Shown: piece by piece, positions 8,760-16,646 of the stretch
How positions within the stretch are numbered: the first letter of the stretch is position 1
How the letters are laid out: every line of letters starts with the position of its first letter
Assembly: GCA_028819475.1 (NCBI GenBank)
Contig: JAPPLJ010000008.1
Coordinates: forward strand, 62,001-126,000
Length of the DNA stretch: 64,000 nucleotides
Origin: Rhodospirillaceae bacterium
GTDB lineage: Bacteria; Pseudomonadota; Alphaproteobacteria; Bin65
Reading direction: 5' to 3'
The notes under the pieces: model-generated
The model's input: the letters and a program-made list of their open reading frames with translations, nothing else
Database searches by the model: none
Told to the model about the DNA's origin: nothing
Program-made: the position numbers and the translations under genes

Positions 8760-9842
8760 ATGAAGTTCAGCTACTTTTCGAACGCCGACAACACCTACAG
8801 AAACAACACCCGGACAGTCGAAGAGCTGCTGCTTCAGATCGTCGACCAGGCGGTCTACGCCGAGGAGTTGGGCATGCATTCCGCCTGGATCGGCGAGCAT
8901 CATTTCAACGAATTCGGCACCAACGCCTCGCCGGAAATCATGCTCGGCGTCGTCGCCGCCCGGACCGAACGGATCCGGCTGATGCCGGCGGTGACCGTGC
9001 TGCCGCTGCATCATCCGCTGCGCGTCGCCGAGAACTGGGCGACCGTGGACGTGATCAGCGGCGGGCGGGTCGATTTTGCCTGCGGCCGCGGCTTCGACAA
9101 GCACGAATACGACCGCTTCGGCATCGAATTCGAGCGCAATGCAGAGTTGCTGGCCGAAGGGCTCGACATCGTCCACCGGGCCTGGACCGAAGAAGGGCGC
9201 TGGTCCCATGACGGCGCGTTCTTCAGCTTCGAGGACGTCGAGATCGTCCCCAAGCCGGTCCAGAATCCGCTGCCGGTTTACGTCGCCTGCTTCTCCCGGC
9301 CGACGGTCGACATGACCTGCCGGCGCGGCTTCAACATGTCGATCGCGCCCTTCGCCGCCGGCATGTCGTTCGGCGGCGTCGACAAGATGATCGACTACTA
9401 CCGGGAGAACTGCGCGGCCAACGGGCACGAACCGGGTGTCGTCAACTCGTCGATCTTCCTGCATTTCGGCGACACGCCGGAGGAGGAACGGGCGGCGCGG
9501 GAACGGCAGATCCGCTTCTTCCTGGAAAACGCCCTGCCGACGATGCGGACGGCCTCCAAGGCCAAGACCAAGTCCTACGATTACTGGCACGACATGGCCG
9601 ACCGGGTCAGCCGGATGAAGCCGGAGGACCTCGTTTCGGGCATGGTCCTGCTCGGCAGCACCCAGGCGATCGCCGACTCGGTTGGCCGCTTCGCCGAGAT
9701 GGGGATCGACGAGCTCGGCCTCTACGTCAACATCGGCCTCAAGGACCCGCAGCAGACCCGGGAGGAGATGCAGCGCTTCATGGAGGAGGTCGCGCCGCTG
9801 TTCCCGGAGGTCGGCGCGGGCGGGCGGATCGCCGCCGAATAG
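8760..9842 (+). CDS. LLM-class flavin-dependent monooxygenase (bacterial luciferase-like)
   Basis: A 360-residue TIM-barrel flavin monooxygenase of the luciferase-like family. Visible hallmarks are MKFSYFS in the first strand, LGMHSAWIGEHHF, AARTERIRLMPAVTVLPLHHPLRVAE, and DVISGGRVDFACGRG. The last is the loop that contacts FMNH2 or F420 in this family. I chose the ATG at 8760 over 8754 because GGAG sits six bases upstream and family members begin with MKF. It forms a likely two-gene operon with the second LLM enzyme 46 bases downstream. A separate flavin reductase is not encoded nearby. The substrate is unknown. Confidence 0.88.
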   Translation: MKFSYFSNADNTYRNNTRTVEELLLQIVDQAVYAEELGMHSAWIGEHHFNEFGTNASPEIMLGVVAARTERIRLMPAVTVLPLHHPLRVAENWATVDVISGGRVDFACGRGFDKHEYDRFGIEFERNAELLAEGLDIVHRAWTEEGRWSHDGAFFSFEDVEIVPKPVQNPLPVYVACFSRPTVDMTCRRGFNMSIAPFAAGMSFGGVDKMIDYYRENCAANGHEPGVVNSSIFLHFGDTPEEERAARERQIRFFLENALPTMRTASKAKTKSYDYWHDMADRVSRMKPEDLVSGMVLLGSTQAIADSVGRFAEMGIDELGLYVNIGLKDPQQTREEMQRFMEEVAPLFPEVGAGGRIAAE

Positions 9843-9888
9843 CCGTAGCGCGGGCGGCCGGAGCGCGACGGGTCCGGGGTCTCTTGCC

Positions 9889-11004
9889 ATGACAACGGCG
9901 CGCCGTGCCAATCCGATGTTCGGGCCCAACGCCTTCAAGCTGGGCGTGTTCCGGATGAATGCCGAAGGCGGGCTGGCGATCACGCGCAAGGAAGGTCGCT
10001 GGCCGGCGGTCTGGGCCGACATCGCCGAGGCGAGCCGAGTGGCCGACGAGGCAGGCCTCGAATTCAACCTGCCGCTGGCGCGCTGGAAGGGTTACGGCGG
10101 GACCCACGACAACGCCGCCCGGTCCTACGAAACGCTAACCCAGGCGGCGGCGCTTGCGGCGATCACCGAACACGCCTGCATCTTTTGCACCGTCCATGTC
10201 GCCCTGGTTCATCCGGTCTTCGCGGCCAAGGCGGTCTCCACCATCGACCATGTCAGCGGCGGCCGCGCCGGTCTCAACATCGTCTGCGGCTGGAACCGGG
10301 ACGAGTTCGACATGTTCGGCGTGCCCCTGCCGGAGCACGGTGCGCGCTACGAGCAGGGGCTGGAATGGTTCGAGGTTTTCGGGCGGCTGGTGCGCGGCGA
10401 CCGCTTCGACCATGCCGGCGCCCACTACCGGTTACAGGACGCCTATTCCGATCCGCCGACCGTGCAGCAGCCGGGCCCTGTCATCATGTCGGCCGGAGGG
10501 TCGCCGGCAGGCCGGGCCTTCGCCGCCCATGCCGCGGATTTCCTGTTCGCGGTCGTGCGCGACGCCGATCACGCAGCCGCGGTCGTGGAAGAAATCGCCG
10601 CCGACGCCACGACCCGCGGCCGGTTCGCGGGCATCTGCGCCATAACCCATGTCGTGTGCCGGGAAACCGAGGCCGAGGCCCGCAATTTCTACGACGACTA
10701 TGCACTCCGCCAGGCTGACGACGAGGCGGTCGACCGCTGGACCGGCGCCAAGGCGGCAACCTCACAGTCCGCCCCGGCGGATGTCATGGCCGCCCGGCAG
10801 CGGGTCGCCGGCGGTCACGGCTCCTTCCCGCTGGTCGGGACGCCGGAGCAGGTTGCCGAGGGGCTGATCGCCCTGCACGGCGCCGGCGTCTCGGGCGCCT
10901 CGCTGAGCTTCTTCGATTTCCGGAAGGAATTGCCGTTCTTTATCGAGCGGGTGCTGCCCCTGCTGGAGCGGGCCGGCCTGCGCGAGCCGTTCCGGCCAGG
11001 CTAG
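9889..11004 (+). CDS. LLM-class flavin-dependent monooxygenase, RutA/SsuD-like
   Basis: A 371-residue LLM-class monooxygenase. Its pattern FKLGVFRMNAEGGLAIT, LPLARWKGYGG, FCTVHVALVHPVFAAK, TIDHVSGGRAGLNIVCGWN and EFDMFG matches the branch with RutA (pyrimidine ring monooxygenase), alkanesulfonate monooxygenase and nitrilotriacetate monooxygenase rather than the luciferase-like branch of its upstream neighbour. The ATG at 9889 is the start consistent with the family N-terminus. Its stop codon overlaps the convergent DUF1330 gene by four bases. No rutB-F genes sit beside it, so a pyrimidine role is only a possibility. Confidence 0.87.
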   Translation: MTTARRANPMFGPNAFKLGVFRMNAEGGLAITRKEGRWPAVWADIAEASRVADEAGLEFNLPLARWKGYGGTHDNAARSYETLTQAAALAAITEHACIFCTVHVALVHPVFAAKAVSTIDHVSGGRAGLNIVCGWNRDEFDMFGVPLPEHGARYEQGLEWFEVFGRLVRGDRFDHAGAHYRLQDAYSDPPTVQQPGPVIMSAGGSPAGRAFAAHAADFLFAVVRDADHAAAVVEEIAADATTRGRFAGICAITHVVCRETEAEARNFYDDYALRQADDEAVDRWTGAKAATSQSAPADVMAARQRVAGGHGSFPLVGTPEQVAEGLIALHGAGVSGASLSFFDFRKELPFFIERVLPLLERAGLREPFRPG

Positions 11005-11297
11005 CCGTTCGGCGGCTCGACCAGGATCATGTTGAAATCGGCGATGTCCCGGCGATGGCGCCGGGCTTCACGGTATTCCGGGGAATCGTAGAAGCGCCGC
11101 GCCGCCTCCGCCGACTCGAATTCGACGATCGCCATGCGTTTGGGCAGCCAGTCGCCCTCGATCGGTTCGGGTTTGCCGCCCTCGACCAGGAACCGGCCGC
11201 CATATTGCGCGACCGCGGCGGCACCGCGCGAACTGTATTCCGCCTTGAAGGTCGGCAGGTCGAAGACTTCGACGCTGGTCACGAGATAGGCCGGCAT
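11001..11297 (-). CDS. DUF1330 family protein
   Basis: A 98-residue small protein of the DUF1330 family, a ferredoxin-like alpha/beta dimeric barrel fold with no firmly established reaction. Family features are MPAYLVTSVEVFDLPTF at the N-terminus, YGGRFLVEGGKPEPIEGDW, and the segment AIVEFESAEAARRFYDSPEY. The ATG at 11297 has GGAGGG seven bases upstream. It is divergent from the dehydrogenase at 11386 and convergent with the LLM enzyme, sharing four bases at the stop. Such proteins often accompany catabolic oxygenases, but its role here is unknown. Confidence 0.88.
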   Translation of the reverse strand: MPAYLVTSVEVFDLPTFKAEYSSRGAAAVAQYGGRFLVEGGKPEPIEGDWLPKRMAIVEFESAEAARRFYDSPEYREARRHRRDIADFNMILVEPPNG

Positions 11298-11385
11298 GCA
11301 ATGTCCCTCCGCTGGCGAGCCGTATCGGAACTTTCTGGCCGAACCGCTGGCCGAAGTCCAGCGGAGCAACGGAAGGGAGAGCGCC

Positions 11386-12243
11386 ATGACGCCGAACCGG
11401 GTTGCCCTCGTCACTGGCGCGGCCGGCGGGCTCGGAACCGCCATTGCGGCCGGGCTGGCAAAGGCCGGGTTCCGGCTGGCCCTGCTCGACCGGGCGGCGC
11501 TCCCGCCGGCGCATCCGGCATTTGACATCCCCGAGAGCGACCGGATGGCGGTGACCGTCGATATCGCGGATTTCCGCGCGGTCGAAGACGCCGTCGGCCG
11601 GCTCGCCGCCGGACTCGGCGAACCGGCCGTCCTGGTCAACGCGGCGGGCCTGGGTCCGCCCTTCGTCGATCCCGGCATCTTCGAACGCCCGGTCGATCTC
11701 ACGACGGTCGAGGCGGACCGATGGCGCCGCCTGTTCGATGTCAACGTCGCCGGTGCCTTCCATGCGGCGCGCGCCGTCGCCGGCCCGATGATCGCACGCG
11801 GCTGGGGCCGGATCGTCAACGTCACGACCAACCTGGATTCGATGCTGCGCCCCGGCGTGGCATCCTACGGCGCATCGAAGGCCGCGCTCGAAGCCCTGTC
11901 CGCCGCCTGGGCTGCCGAGCTGGCCGGCACCGGCGTCACGGTGAACGTCGTCATTCCAGGCGGCCCGGCCGATACGCCGATGGTGCCCGACCTGCCGGGG
12001 CTCGACCGGGCCTCCCTGGTGCCTGCCGCCGCAATGGCGCCGCCGGTCGCCTGGCTTTGCTCAGCCGCGGCGGACGCCGTCACCGGCCGGCGTCTTGTCG
12101 CTTCCGGCTGGGTCGATCCGCCCGCCGGCGCTGTGGCCGAAACCGTCGGCAGCCCAATCGGCTGGCCGCAGCTGGCCGGTACGGACCGCACCGTGCCGAT
12201 GGCGGGCGCCTTCGACCGGCCGGTGCGCGCTTCGGGCTCCTGA
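11386..12243 (+). CDS. Short-chain dehydrogenase/reductase
   Basis: A 285-residue NAD(P)-dependent oxidoreductase of the SDR superfamily. The nucleotide-binding motif TGAAGGLG is at residues 10-17 and the catalytic YGASK has Y161 and K165. The residue thirteen before the Tyr, normally Ser, is Thr (VNVTTNLDS), a conservative change. The C-terminus extends about 25 residues beyond the usual GRRLVASGW end. The start at 11386 follows GGAAGGGAG. It is transcribed away from the DUF1330 gene and ends at a GC-rich palindrome shared with the TRAP binding-protein gene. The substrate alcohol or ketone is unknown. Confidence 0.86.
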   Translation: MTPNRVALVTGAAGGLGTAIAAGLAKAGFRLALLDRAALPPAHPAFDIPESDRMAVTVDIADFRAVEDAVGRLAAGLGEPAVLVNAAGLGPPFVDPGIFERPVDLTTVEADRWRRLFDVNVAGAFHAARAVAGPMIARGWGRIVNVTTNLDSMLRPGVASYGASKAALEALSAAWAAELAGTGVTVNVVIPGGPADTPMVPDLPGLDRASLVPAAAMAPPVAWLCSAAADAVTGRRLVASGWVDPPAGAVAETVGSPIGWPQLAGTDRTVPMAGAFDRPVRASGS

Positions 12244-12247
12244 ATCG

Positions 12248-12275
12248 GAAACGGGCGCCCCGGGGCGCCCGTTTC
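12248..12275. terminator. Bidirectional terminator-like palindrome
   Basis: A perfect 28-base palindrome with 14-base arms (GAAACGGGCGCCCC and its complement) sits in the 54-base gap between two convergent genes, the dehydrogenase and the TRAP binding protein. It would fold on both transcripts. A long U-tract is missing (the arm ends in GTTTC), so intrinsic termination may be only partial. Confidence 0.65.
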
Positions 12276-12297
12276 GATTACGCGTTCGGCCGGCGCC

Positions 12298-13323
12298 CTA
12301 TTCGACCAGCGCCTTCTCCGTCCTCAGCTTGTCGATCAGCGACTTGTAGACGGCTTCCGGGTCGAAGCCGCGCTTGGCGACATCCTTCTTCCAGGCGTCC
12401 AGCGCCGGCGCGGAAAATTTGCGCCAGGCGGCTTTGTCGGCGTCCGAGATCGGCACGAAGGTCTTGCCCATCGCGCGGAGCTTTTTCTCTCCGGCCCAGT
12501 CGGACTGCGCCACCGGATCGGCGATCCGGACCGCCCACTCCGGCGAGCAGTGCGCGTCGACGACCGCCTTCTGCTTCGCGTCCAGCTTGGTGTAGGCCGC
12601 CTTGTTCAGCACGATGTTCCAGACCGCGCCGAACAGCGGCACATCCATGATGTACTTGGTCGCCTTGTGGCCGCCGAACGCGATCAGCGCGCCGTGGACG
12701 CCGGTCGAGGCCGTGGCGATGCCGCGCTCGAAAGTGTCGCGGATCTTCGGGAACGGCGAGAACACGGTCACCGCGCCGGCCTGCTTGAAGATGCGCGCCT
12801 GAGTGGCGTTCGAAGGCCGCATCTTGACGCCCTTCAGGTCCGCCGGCGTCTTGATCGCCTTGCGGGTCGAAAAGATCGTCAGCGGCACCATGGTGTGCAT
12901 CAGGCAGTTCTTGGCGTCGGTCATTTCCCGGTCGGCGAATTCGGCATACCAGGCCGTCAGAGCCCGCGAGGCGCCGAGCGGCTCTTTCAACATCAGCGGC
13001 TGTTCCGGCAGCGACGTGACCGGCCAGCGACCCGGGTTGAAACCGGGATTGATCCAGACCGCATCGGCGATGCCTGTCTTCGCCATGTCGTAATGATCGC
13101 TCGCCTTGCCGAGTTGGCTTGCGGGAAAATACTGGAACTTGATGCTGCCGCCCGATTTTTCGGTAATCGATGTGCCCCAGGCAACGAATGCCTTGTGCAG
13201 TGGATGCACCGGCGGCACCCAGTGGGCGAATTTCAGGGTGACCGTTTTCGACTGGGCCGGTCCGGCCAGCAGGCCCAGGCCCAGTACCGCGGCGGCCGCG
13301 ATGCGGATCGTGCGAATAACCAT
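12298..13323 (-). CDS. TRAP transporter solute-binding protein, DctP type
   Basis: A 341-residue periplasmic receptor of a tripartite ATP-independent transporter. It has a signal peptide (MVIRTIRIAAAAVLGLGLLAG, cleavage after PAQS) and the DctP pattern LKFAHWVPPVHPLHKAF, ITEKSGGSIKFQYFPASQLG and DLKGVKMRPS, the last containing the Arg that binds substrate carboxylates. A strong GAGGGAGGA lies ahead of the ATG. The two membrane subunits are encoded divergently from 13531. TRAP receptors bind carboxylates, sugars acids or aromatic acids; which one is not evident. Confidence 0.92.
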   Translation of the reverse strand: MVIRTIRIAAAAVLGLGLLAGPAQSKTVTLKFAHWVPPVHPLHKAFVAWGTSITEKSGGSIKFQYFPASQLGKASDHYDMAKTGIADAVWINPGFNPGRWPVTSLPEQPLMLKEPLGASRALTAWYAEFADREMTDAKNCLMHTMVPLTIFSTRKAIKTPADLKGVKMRPSNATQARIFKQAGAVTVFSPFPKIRDTFERGIATASTGVHGALIAFGGHKATKYIMDVPLFGAVWNIVLNKAAYTKLDAKQKAVVDAHCSPEWAVRIADPVAQSDWAGEKKLRAMGKTFVPISDADKAAWRKFSAPALDAWKKDVAKRGFDPEAVYKSLIDKLRTEKALVE

Positions 13324-13530
13324 CTGTTTTCCTCCCTCGATACCGGCAAAGGTGCGTCCGCACCCGGCCGGAAACCGGACCGGGGGCCGTCCGTTGCAGG
13401 CGGTTCTCACCATACCCAAAAACATGTAAAATACAATAATATTCTCATATGTCGGGGATGCGCGAACGCGCCCGAAATGCGAAAAAGGGCGAGCGGCGCC
13501 GGCGCCGCGCCGACCGATACCGGGCCAGGA

Positions 13531-14040
13531 ATGGAATCGAAACTTCTCGACAGCGCAATCCGGACCCTGTCCGTCCTTGCCGCCCTGCTCCTGCTCGGCG
13601 TGACCCTGCTGGTCTTCGTCTCGGTGCTGTTGCGCTTTTTCTTCAACGCGCCGATTCCCGACACCAACGATCTTGGCCGGCTCGTCATGGGTATCGCCCT
13701 GATGAACGGCATCGCGCTGGCGTCCTATTACGGCCAGCAGATCACCATGGACACCGTATGGCTTGCCGTCGGCGCGCGCGCGAAGCGAATCATCGACATC
13801 GTCGCATCGGCGGTGACATTCTCGGTCATCCTGGCGATCGCCTGGATAATGTTCGGCCGGGTCGGGTCCGTCATCGCATCGGAGGAGGTGACCTTCGATC
13901 TCGCCCTCCCGCTGTGGATCTTCTACGGGCTTGTGGCGCTCTCGGCCTGCGCCGCGACTTTCCTGAGCGCCGTGCGCCTCTGGGCGGTCCTGCGCGGCAG
14001 AGAGATCGCCGCGCCGACGGCCAGGCCGGCGGTCGACTAG
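13531..14040 (+). CDS. TRAP transporter small membrane subunit, DctQ type
   Basis: A 169-residue inner-membrane protein with four predicted helices, the size and topology of DctQ. The first helix (LAALLLLGVTLLVFVSVLLR) is followed by FFNAPIPDTNDLGRLVMGIA, where the E/D-L-x-R motif of the family is recognisable as NDLGR. The ATG at 13531 has AGGA directly before it; an in-frame ATG at 13477 would add 18 unlikely residues. It is divergent from the DctP gene and 18 bases ahead of the DctM gene. An AT-rich stretch near 13420-13450 probably holds the shared promoter region. Confidence 0.87.
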   Translation: MESKLLDSAIRTLSVLAALLLLGVTLLVFVSVLLRFFFNAPIPDTNDLGRLVMGIALMNGIALASYYGQQITMDTVWLAVGARAKRIIDIVASAVTFSVILAIAWIMFGRVGSVIASEEVTFDLALPLWIFYGLVALSACAATFLSAVRLWAVLRGREIAAPTARPAVD

Positions 14041-14058
14041 CAAGCGGACTGCTGCAAG

Positions 14059-15357
14059 ATGGACGGATTGAGCCTCGCGATCGGCGCTTTCGCCGTCCTG
14101 TTCACGCTCATGCTGCTGCGCGTGCCGGTCGGCATCGCTATGGTGCTGGTCGGCGTCGGCGGCTTCGCCGTTCTGACGGATATCGGCCCGGCCCTGTCGC
14201 TGCTGGAGTTGACGCCGATCCGTACACTGACCGATTTCACCTTCGGGCTGGTCCCCCTGTTCGTCCTCATGGGCGCGCTGGCCAACGCGTCCGGCATGAG
14301 CCGCGACCTGTTCCGCGCCTCCAACGCCTGGCTCGGCCACCGGCGCGGCGGCCTGGCGTTGTCCACCGTCGCGGCGTGCGGCGGATTTGCCGCCATCTGC
14401 GGTTCGTCGGTTGCGACCGCGGCGACCATGTCCAAGGTCGCGCTGCCGGAAATGCGCCGCTACGGCTATGCCGACAGCCTGGCGACCGGCACCATCGCGG
14501 CCGGCGGCACGCTCGGCATCCTGATCCCGCCTTCGATCGTCCTCGCCGTCTACGGCATCATAACGGAAACCGATATCGGCCGGCTCTTCGTCGCCGGCCT
14601 GCTCCCCGGCCTGCTCGCCGTGCTGATGTATATGGCGGCGGTGCAGGGCGTCGCCGTGGTGCGGCCGGAATGGGTGCCTGCGGGCGAACGGTCGGACTGG
14701 CGCACCCGCATCGTTTCGCTGCGCACCGTCTGGCCGATCCTGGCCGTGTTCGCCTTCGTCATCGGCGGCATTTACGGCGGCGTCTTCACCCCGACCGAGG
14801 CCGCCGCTATGGGCGCCGCCGCCGTCGGCATCCTGGCGTTTGCCATCGGCCGCATGTCGCTCGCCCGGCTGCTCGACTGCCTGCGCGAAGCGCTGATCAC
14901 GACAGGTGCGCTGTTCATCGTTCTGATCGGGGCGATCCTGTTCGCCCGATTCCTGACGATCACACAGTTTCCCCAGCAGGTCGCCGAAACGCTGCTCTCC
15001 CTCGATCTCGGGCGCTACGGCACGTTGGCGCTCATCATCCTGTTTTATGTCATCCTCGGCTGTTTCATGGAGGCAATGGCGATTATCCTGCTGACAGTGC
15101 CGGTGTTCTTTCCCAGTATCGTCGGCCTGGGCTTCGATCCGATCTGGTTCGGCGTCATCGTGGTGATGGTGACCGAGCTCGGCCTGATCACGCCACCGTT
15201 CGGCCTCAATGTCTTCGTCATCAAGGGCGAGGCGCCGAACGTGCCGCTCAAGTCGATCTATGCCGGCGTGACACCCTATATTGCCTCGGACCTCGTGCGC
15301 CTGGTCGTGCTGATCGCCTTCCCCATTATCGTGCTTTGGCTGCCGAACCAGATGTAG
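14059..15357 (+). CDS. TRAP transporter large permease, DctM type
   Basis: A 432-residue polytopic permease that drives solute uptake with a sodium or proton gradient. DctM patterns are clear: LVPLFVLMGALANASGMSRDLF, CGGFAAICGSSVATAATMSKVALPEM, LATGTIAAGGTLGILIPPS, and GVIVVMVTELGLITPPFGLNVFVIKG. About a dozen hydrophobic segments are present. It ends 21 bases before the convergent FAD oxidoreductase gene, the gap holding a short stem-loop. Confidence 0.93.
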   Translation: MDGLSLAIGAFAVLFTLMLLRVPVGIAMVLVGVGGFAVLTDIGPALSLLELTPIRTLTDFTFGLVPLFVLMGALANASGMSRDLFRASNAWLGHRRGGLALSTVAACGGFAAICGSSVATAATMSKVALPEMRRYGYADSLATGTIAAGGTLGILIPPSIVLAVYGIITETDIGRLFVAGLLPGLLAVLMYMAAVQGVAVVRPEWVPAGERSDWRTRIVSLRTVWPILAVFAFVIGGIYGGVFTPTEAAAMGAAAVGILAFAIGRMSLARLLDCLREALITTGALFIVLIGAILFARFLTITQFPQQVAETLLSLDLGRYGTLALIILFYVILGCFMEAMAIILLTVPVFFPSIVGLGFDPIWFGVIVVMVTELGLITPPFGLNVFVIKGEAPNVPLKSIYAGVTPYIASDLVRLVVLIAFPIIVLWLPNQM

Positions 15358-15363
15358 CGGTCG

Positions 15364-15378
15364 GGCCGGAGACCGGCC
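15364..15378. terminator. Short stem-loop between convergent genes
   Basis: GGCCGG-AGA-CCGGCC fills the 21-base gap between the DctM gene (plus) and the FAD oxidoreductase gene (minus). It could terminate both transcripts, but the six-pair stem has no T-run, so the call is tentative. Confidence 0.35.
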
Positions 15379-16506
15379 TCATTCCTCCGGGACCGGCTCT
15401 ATTCCCAACTGTTCGAGGACATGGTCGGCGAGCGACAGGGCCGCGGTGATGCCGGGGGTTTCGATGCCCAGCAGGTTGACCAGGCCCGGCACGCCGTGGT
15501 GGGCCGACCCGGAGACCGTCCAGTCGCCGTTGCCGTTGTTCGGCCCCCAGGTGCGCGGCCGGATGCCGGCATAGTCCGGCGACAGGCGGCTCTCGTCGAC
15601 TTCGGGCCAGTAGCCGCGGATTGCGGTTACGAACTTGGCTGCGAGAGCGGCGGGCACGCGGTAGTCGATCTCGTCGACCCAGACCAGGTCGCCGCCAAAC
15701 TTGCCCCGTCCGGCCGCGTCGAGAGTGAACGCGCCGCCGTTGGCGAGTCGGTCGCCCAGCGGCACGACGATGCGCCCGAACGGCGGCCGGCCGCTCCATG
15801 ACAGGAACCGGCCCAGGGCATAATGCACCGTCGGCACGAACTGCGGCGGCAGGCCGGTAAGAGAAAGCGCGATCCGGCGGGCTCCGAGCCCGGCGGCATT
15901 GACGAAGACGCGGCAGCCGACCGCCGTTTCGCAGCCGTCGGCGCCGGCGACGTTGAGCCGGATGCCGTCGCGCACGTCGCCGCCTGTCACTGCGCTCGAA
16001 AGGGCGATCATCACGCCGCAGTCCTCCGCGTCGCCGCGATAGGCAAGCATCAGCGCGTGCGTATCGACCACGCCGGTAAACGGCGAATGGAGCGCGCCCG
16101 CGCAGCGCAGCCCAGGTTCCAGCCGCGCGACCCCGGCGGCGTCCAGCAGTTCCAGTTCGGGAGCACCGACTTTCCGACCGCCCTCGACCAGTCCGGCGAG
16201 GATCCCAAGCTCGGCTTCGTCCGCCGCCGGCATCAGCTTGCCGATGCGCCGACAGGGAATGCCCCGGCTCTCGCAATAGCGCCAGGTGCGCTCGGCGCCC
16301 GGACGGCACAAGCGGGCGCGCAAAGAGTCCGGCGCGTAGAGAAATCCGGCGTGGATCACCTCGTTGTTGCGCGAGCTGGTCTCGTTGCCGATCCAGGCGT
16401 TGCGTTCGACGACGACGACCTCGCGCCCGGCCCGCGCCAGCGCTCTCGCGATCGCAAGACCGACGATGCCGGCGCCGGCAACGATGCACTCGACGGTTTC
16501 GGTCAT
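15379..16506 (-). CDS. FAD-dependent oxidoreductase, L-2-hydroxyglutarate oxidase (LhgO)-like
   Basis: A 375-residue flavoprotein of the DAO superfamily. The FAD-binding GAGIVGLAIARAL is at about residues 11-23, then SSRNNEVIHAGFLYAPDSLRA-type sequence, RIGKLMPA, and LGIETPGITAALSLADHV near the end. This pattern is that of LhgO/L-2-hydroxyglutarate dehydrogenases rather than glycine oxidase. The reaction would be oxidation of a 2-hydroxy acid with electrons passed to the quinone pool or oxygen. It is divergent from the molybdopterin enzyme at 16647 and convergent with the TRAP permease. The exact substrate is unproved. Confidence 0.82.
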   Translation of the reverse strand: MTETVECIVAGAGIVGLAIARALARAGREVVVVERNAWIGNETSSRNNEVIHAGFLYAPDSLRARLCRPGAERTWRYCESRGIPCRRIGKLMPAADEAELGILAGLVEGGRKVGAPELELLDAAGVARLEPGLRCAGALHSPFTGVVDTHALMLAYRGDAEDCGVMIALSSAVTGGDVRDGIRLNVAGADGCETAVGCRVFVNAAGLGARRIALSLTGLPPQFVPTVHYALGRFLSWSGRPPFGRIVVPLGDRLANGGAFTLDAAGRGKFGGDLVWVDEIDYRVPAALAAKFVTAIRGYWPEVDESRLSPDYAGIRPRTWGPNNGNGDWTVSGSAHHGVPGLVNLLGIETPGITAALSLADHVLEQLGIEPVPEE

Positions 16507-16646
16507 GGCGGTTTGCCGGCCCGTTCGGGGAGAATACGGAACATGCCGGGCGTCCGGCCCGCATGCCGCGCCATCATAGGCAAACCGGCGCTAAGTTGAC
16601 ATAATCGCGGCAGGCCGTGCCACCCGATGCGGGGAGGAACCGCGCC

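Noticed and set aside
8760-11004. A Rut pyrimidine degradation operon
   Set aside because: Only a RutA-like enzyme is present; rutB-F are not adjacent and the isochorismatase-fold proteins lie in another unit with altered catalytic residues.
12550-13530. A plus-strand extension of the DctQ frame opposite the DctP gene
   Set aside because: Only the last 170 codons match DctQ; the upstream part is antisense to DctP, so the start was moved to 13531.
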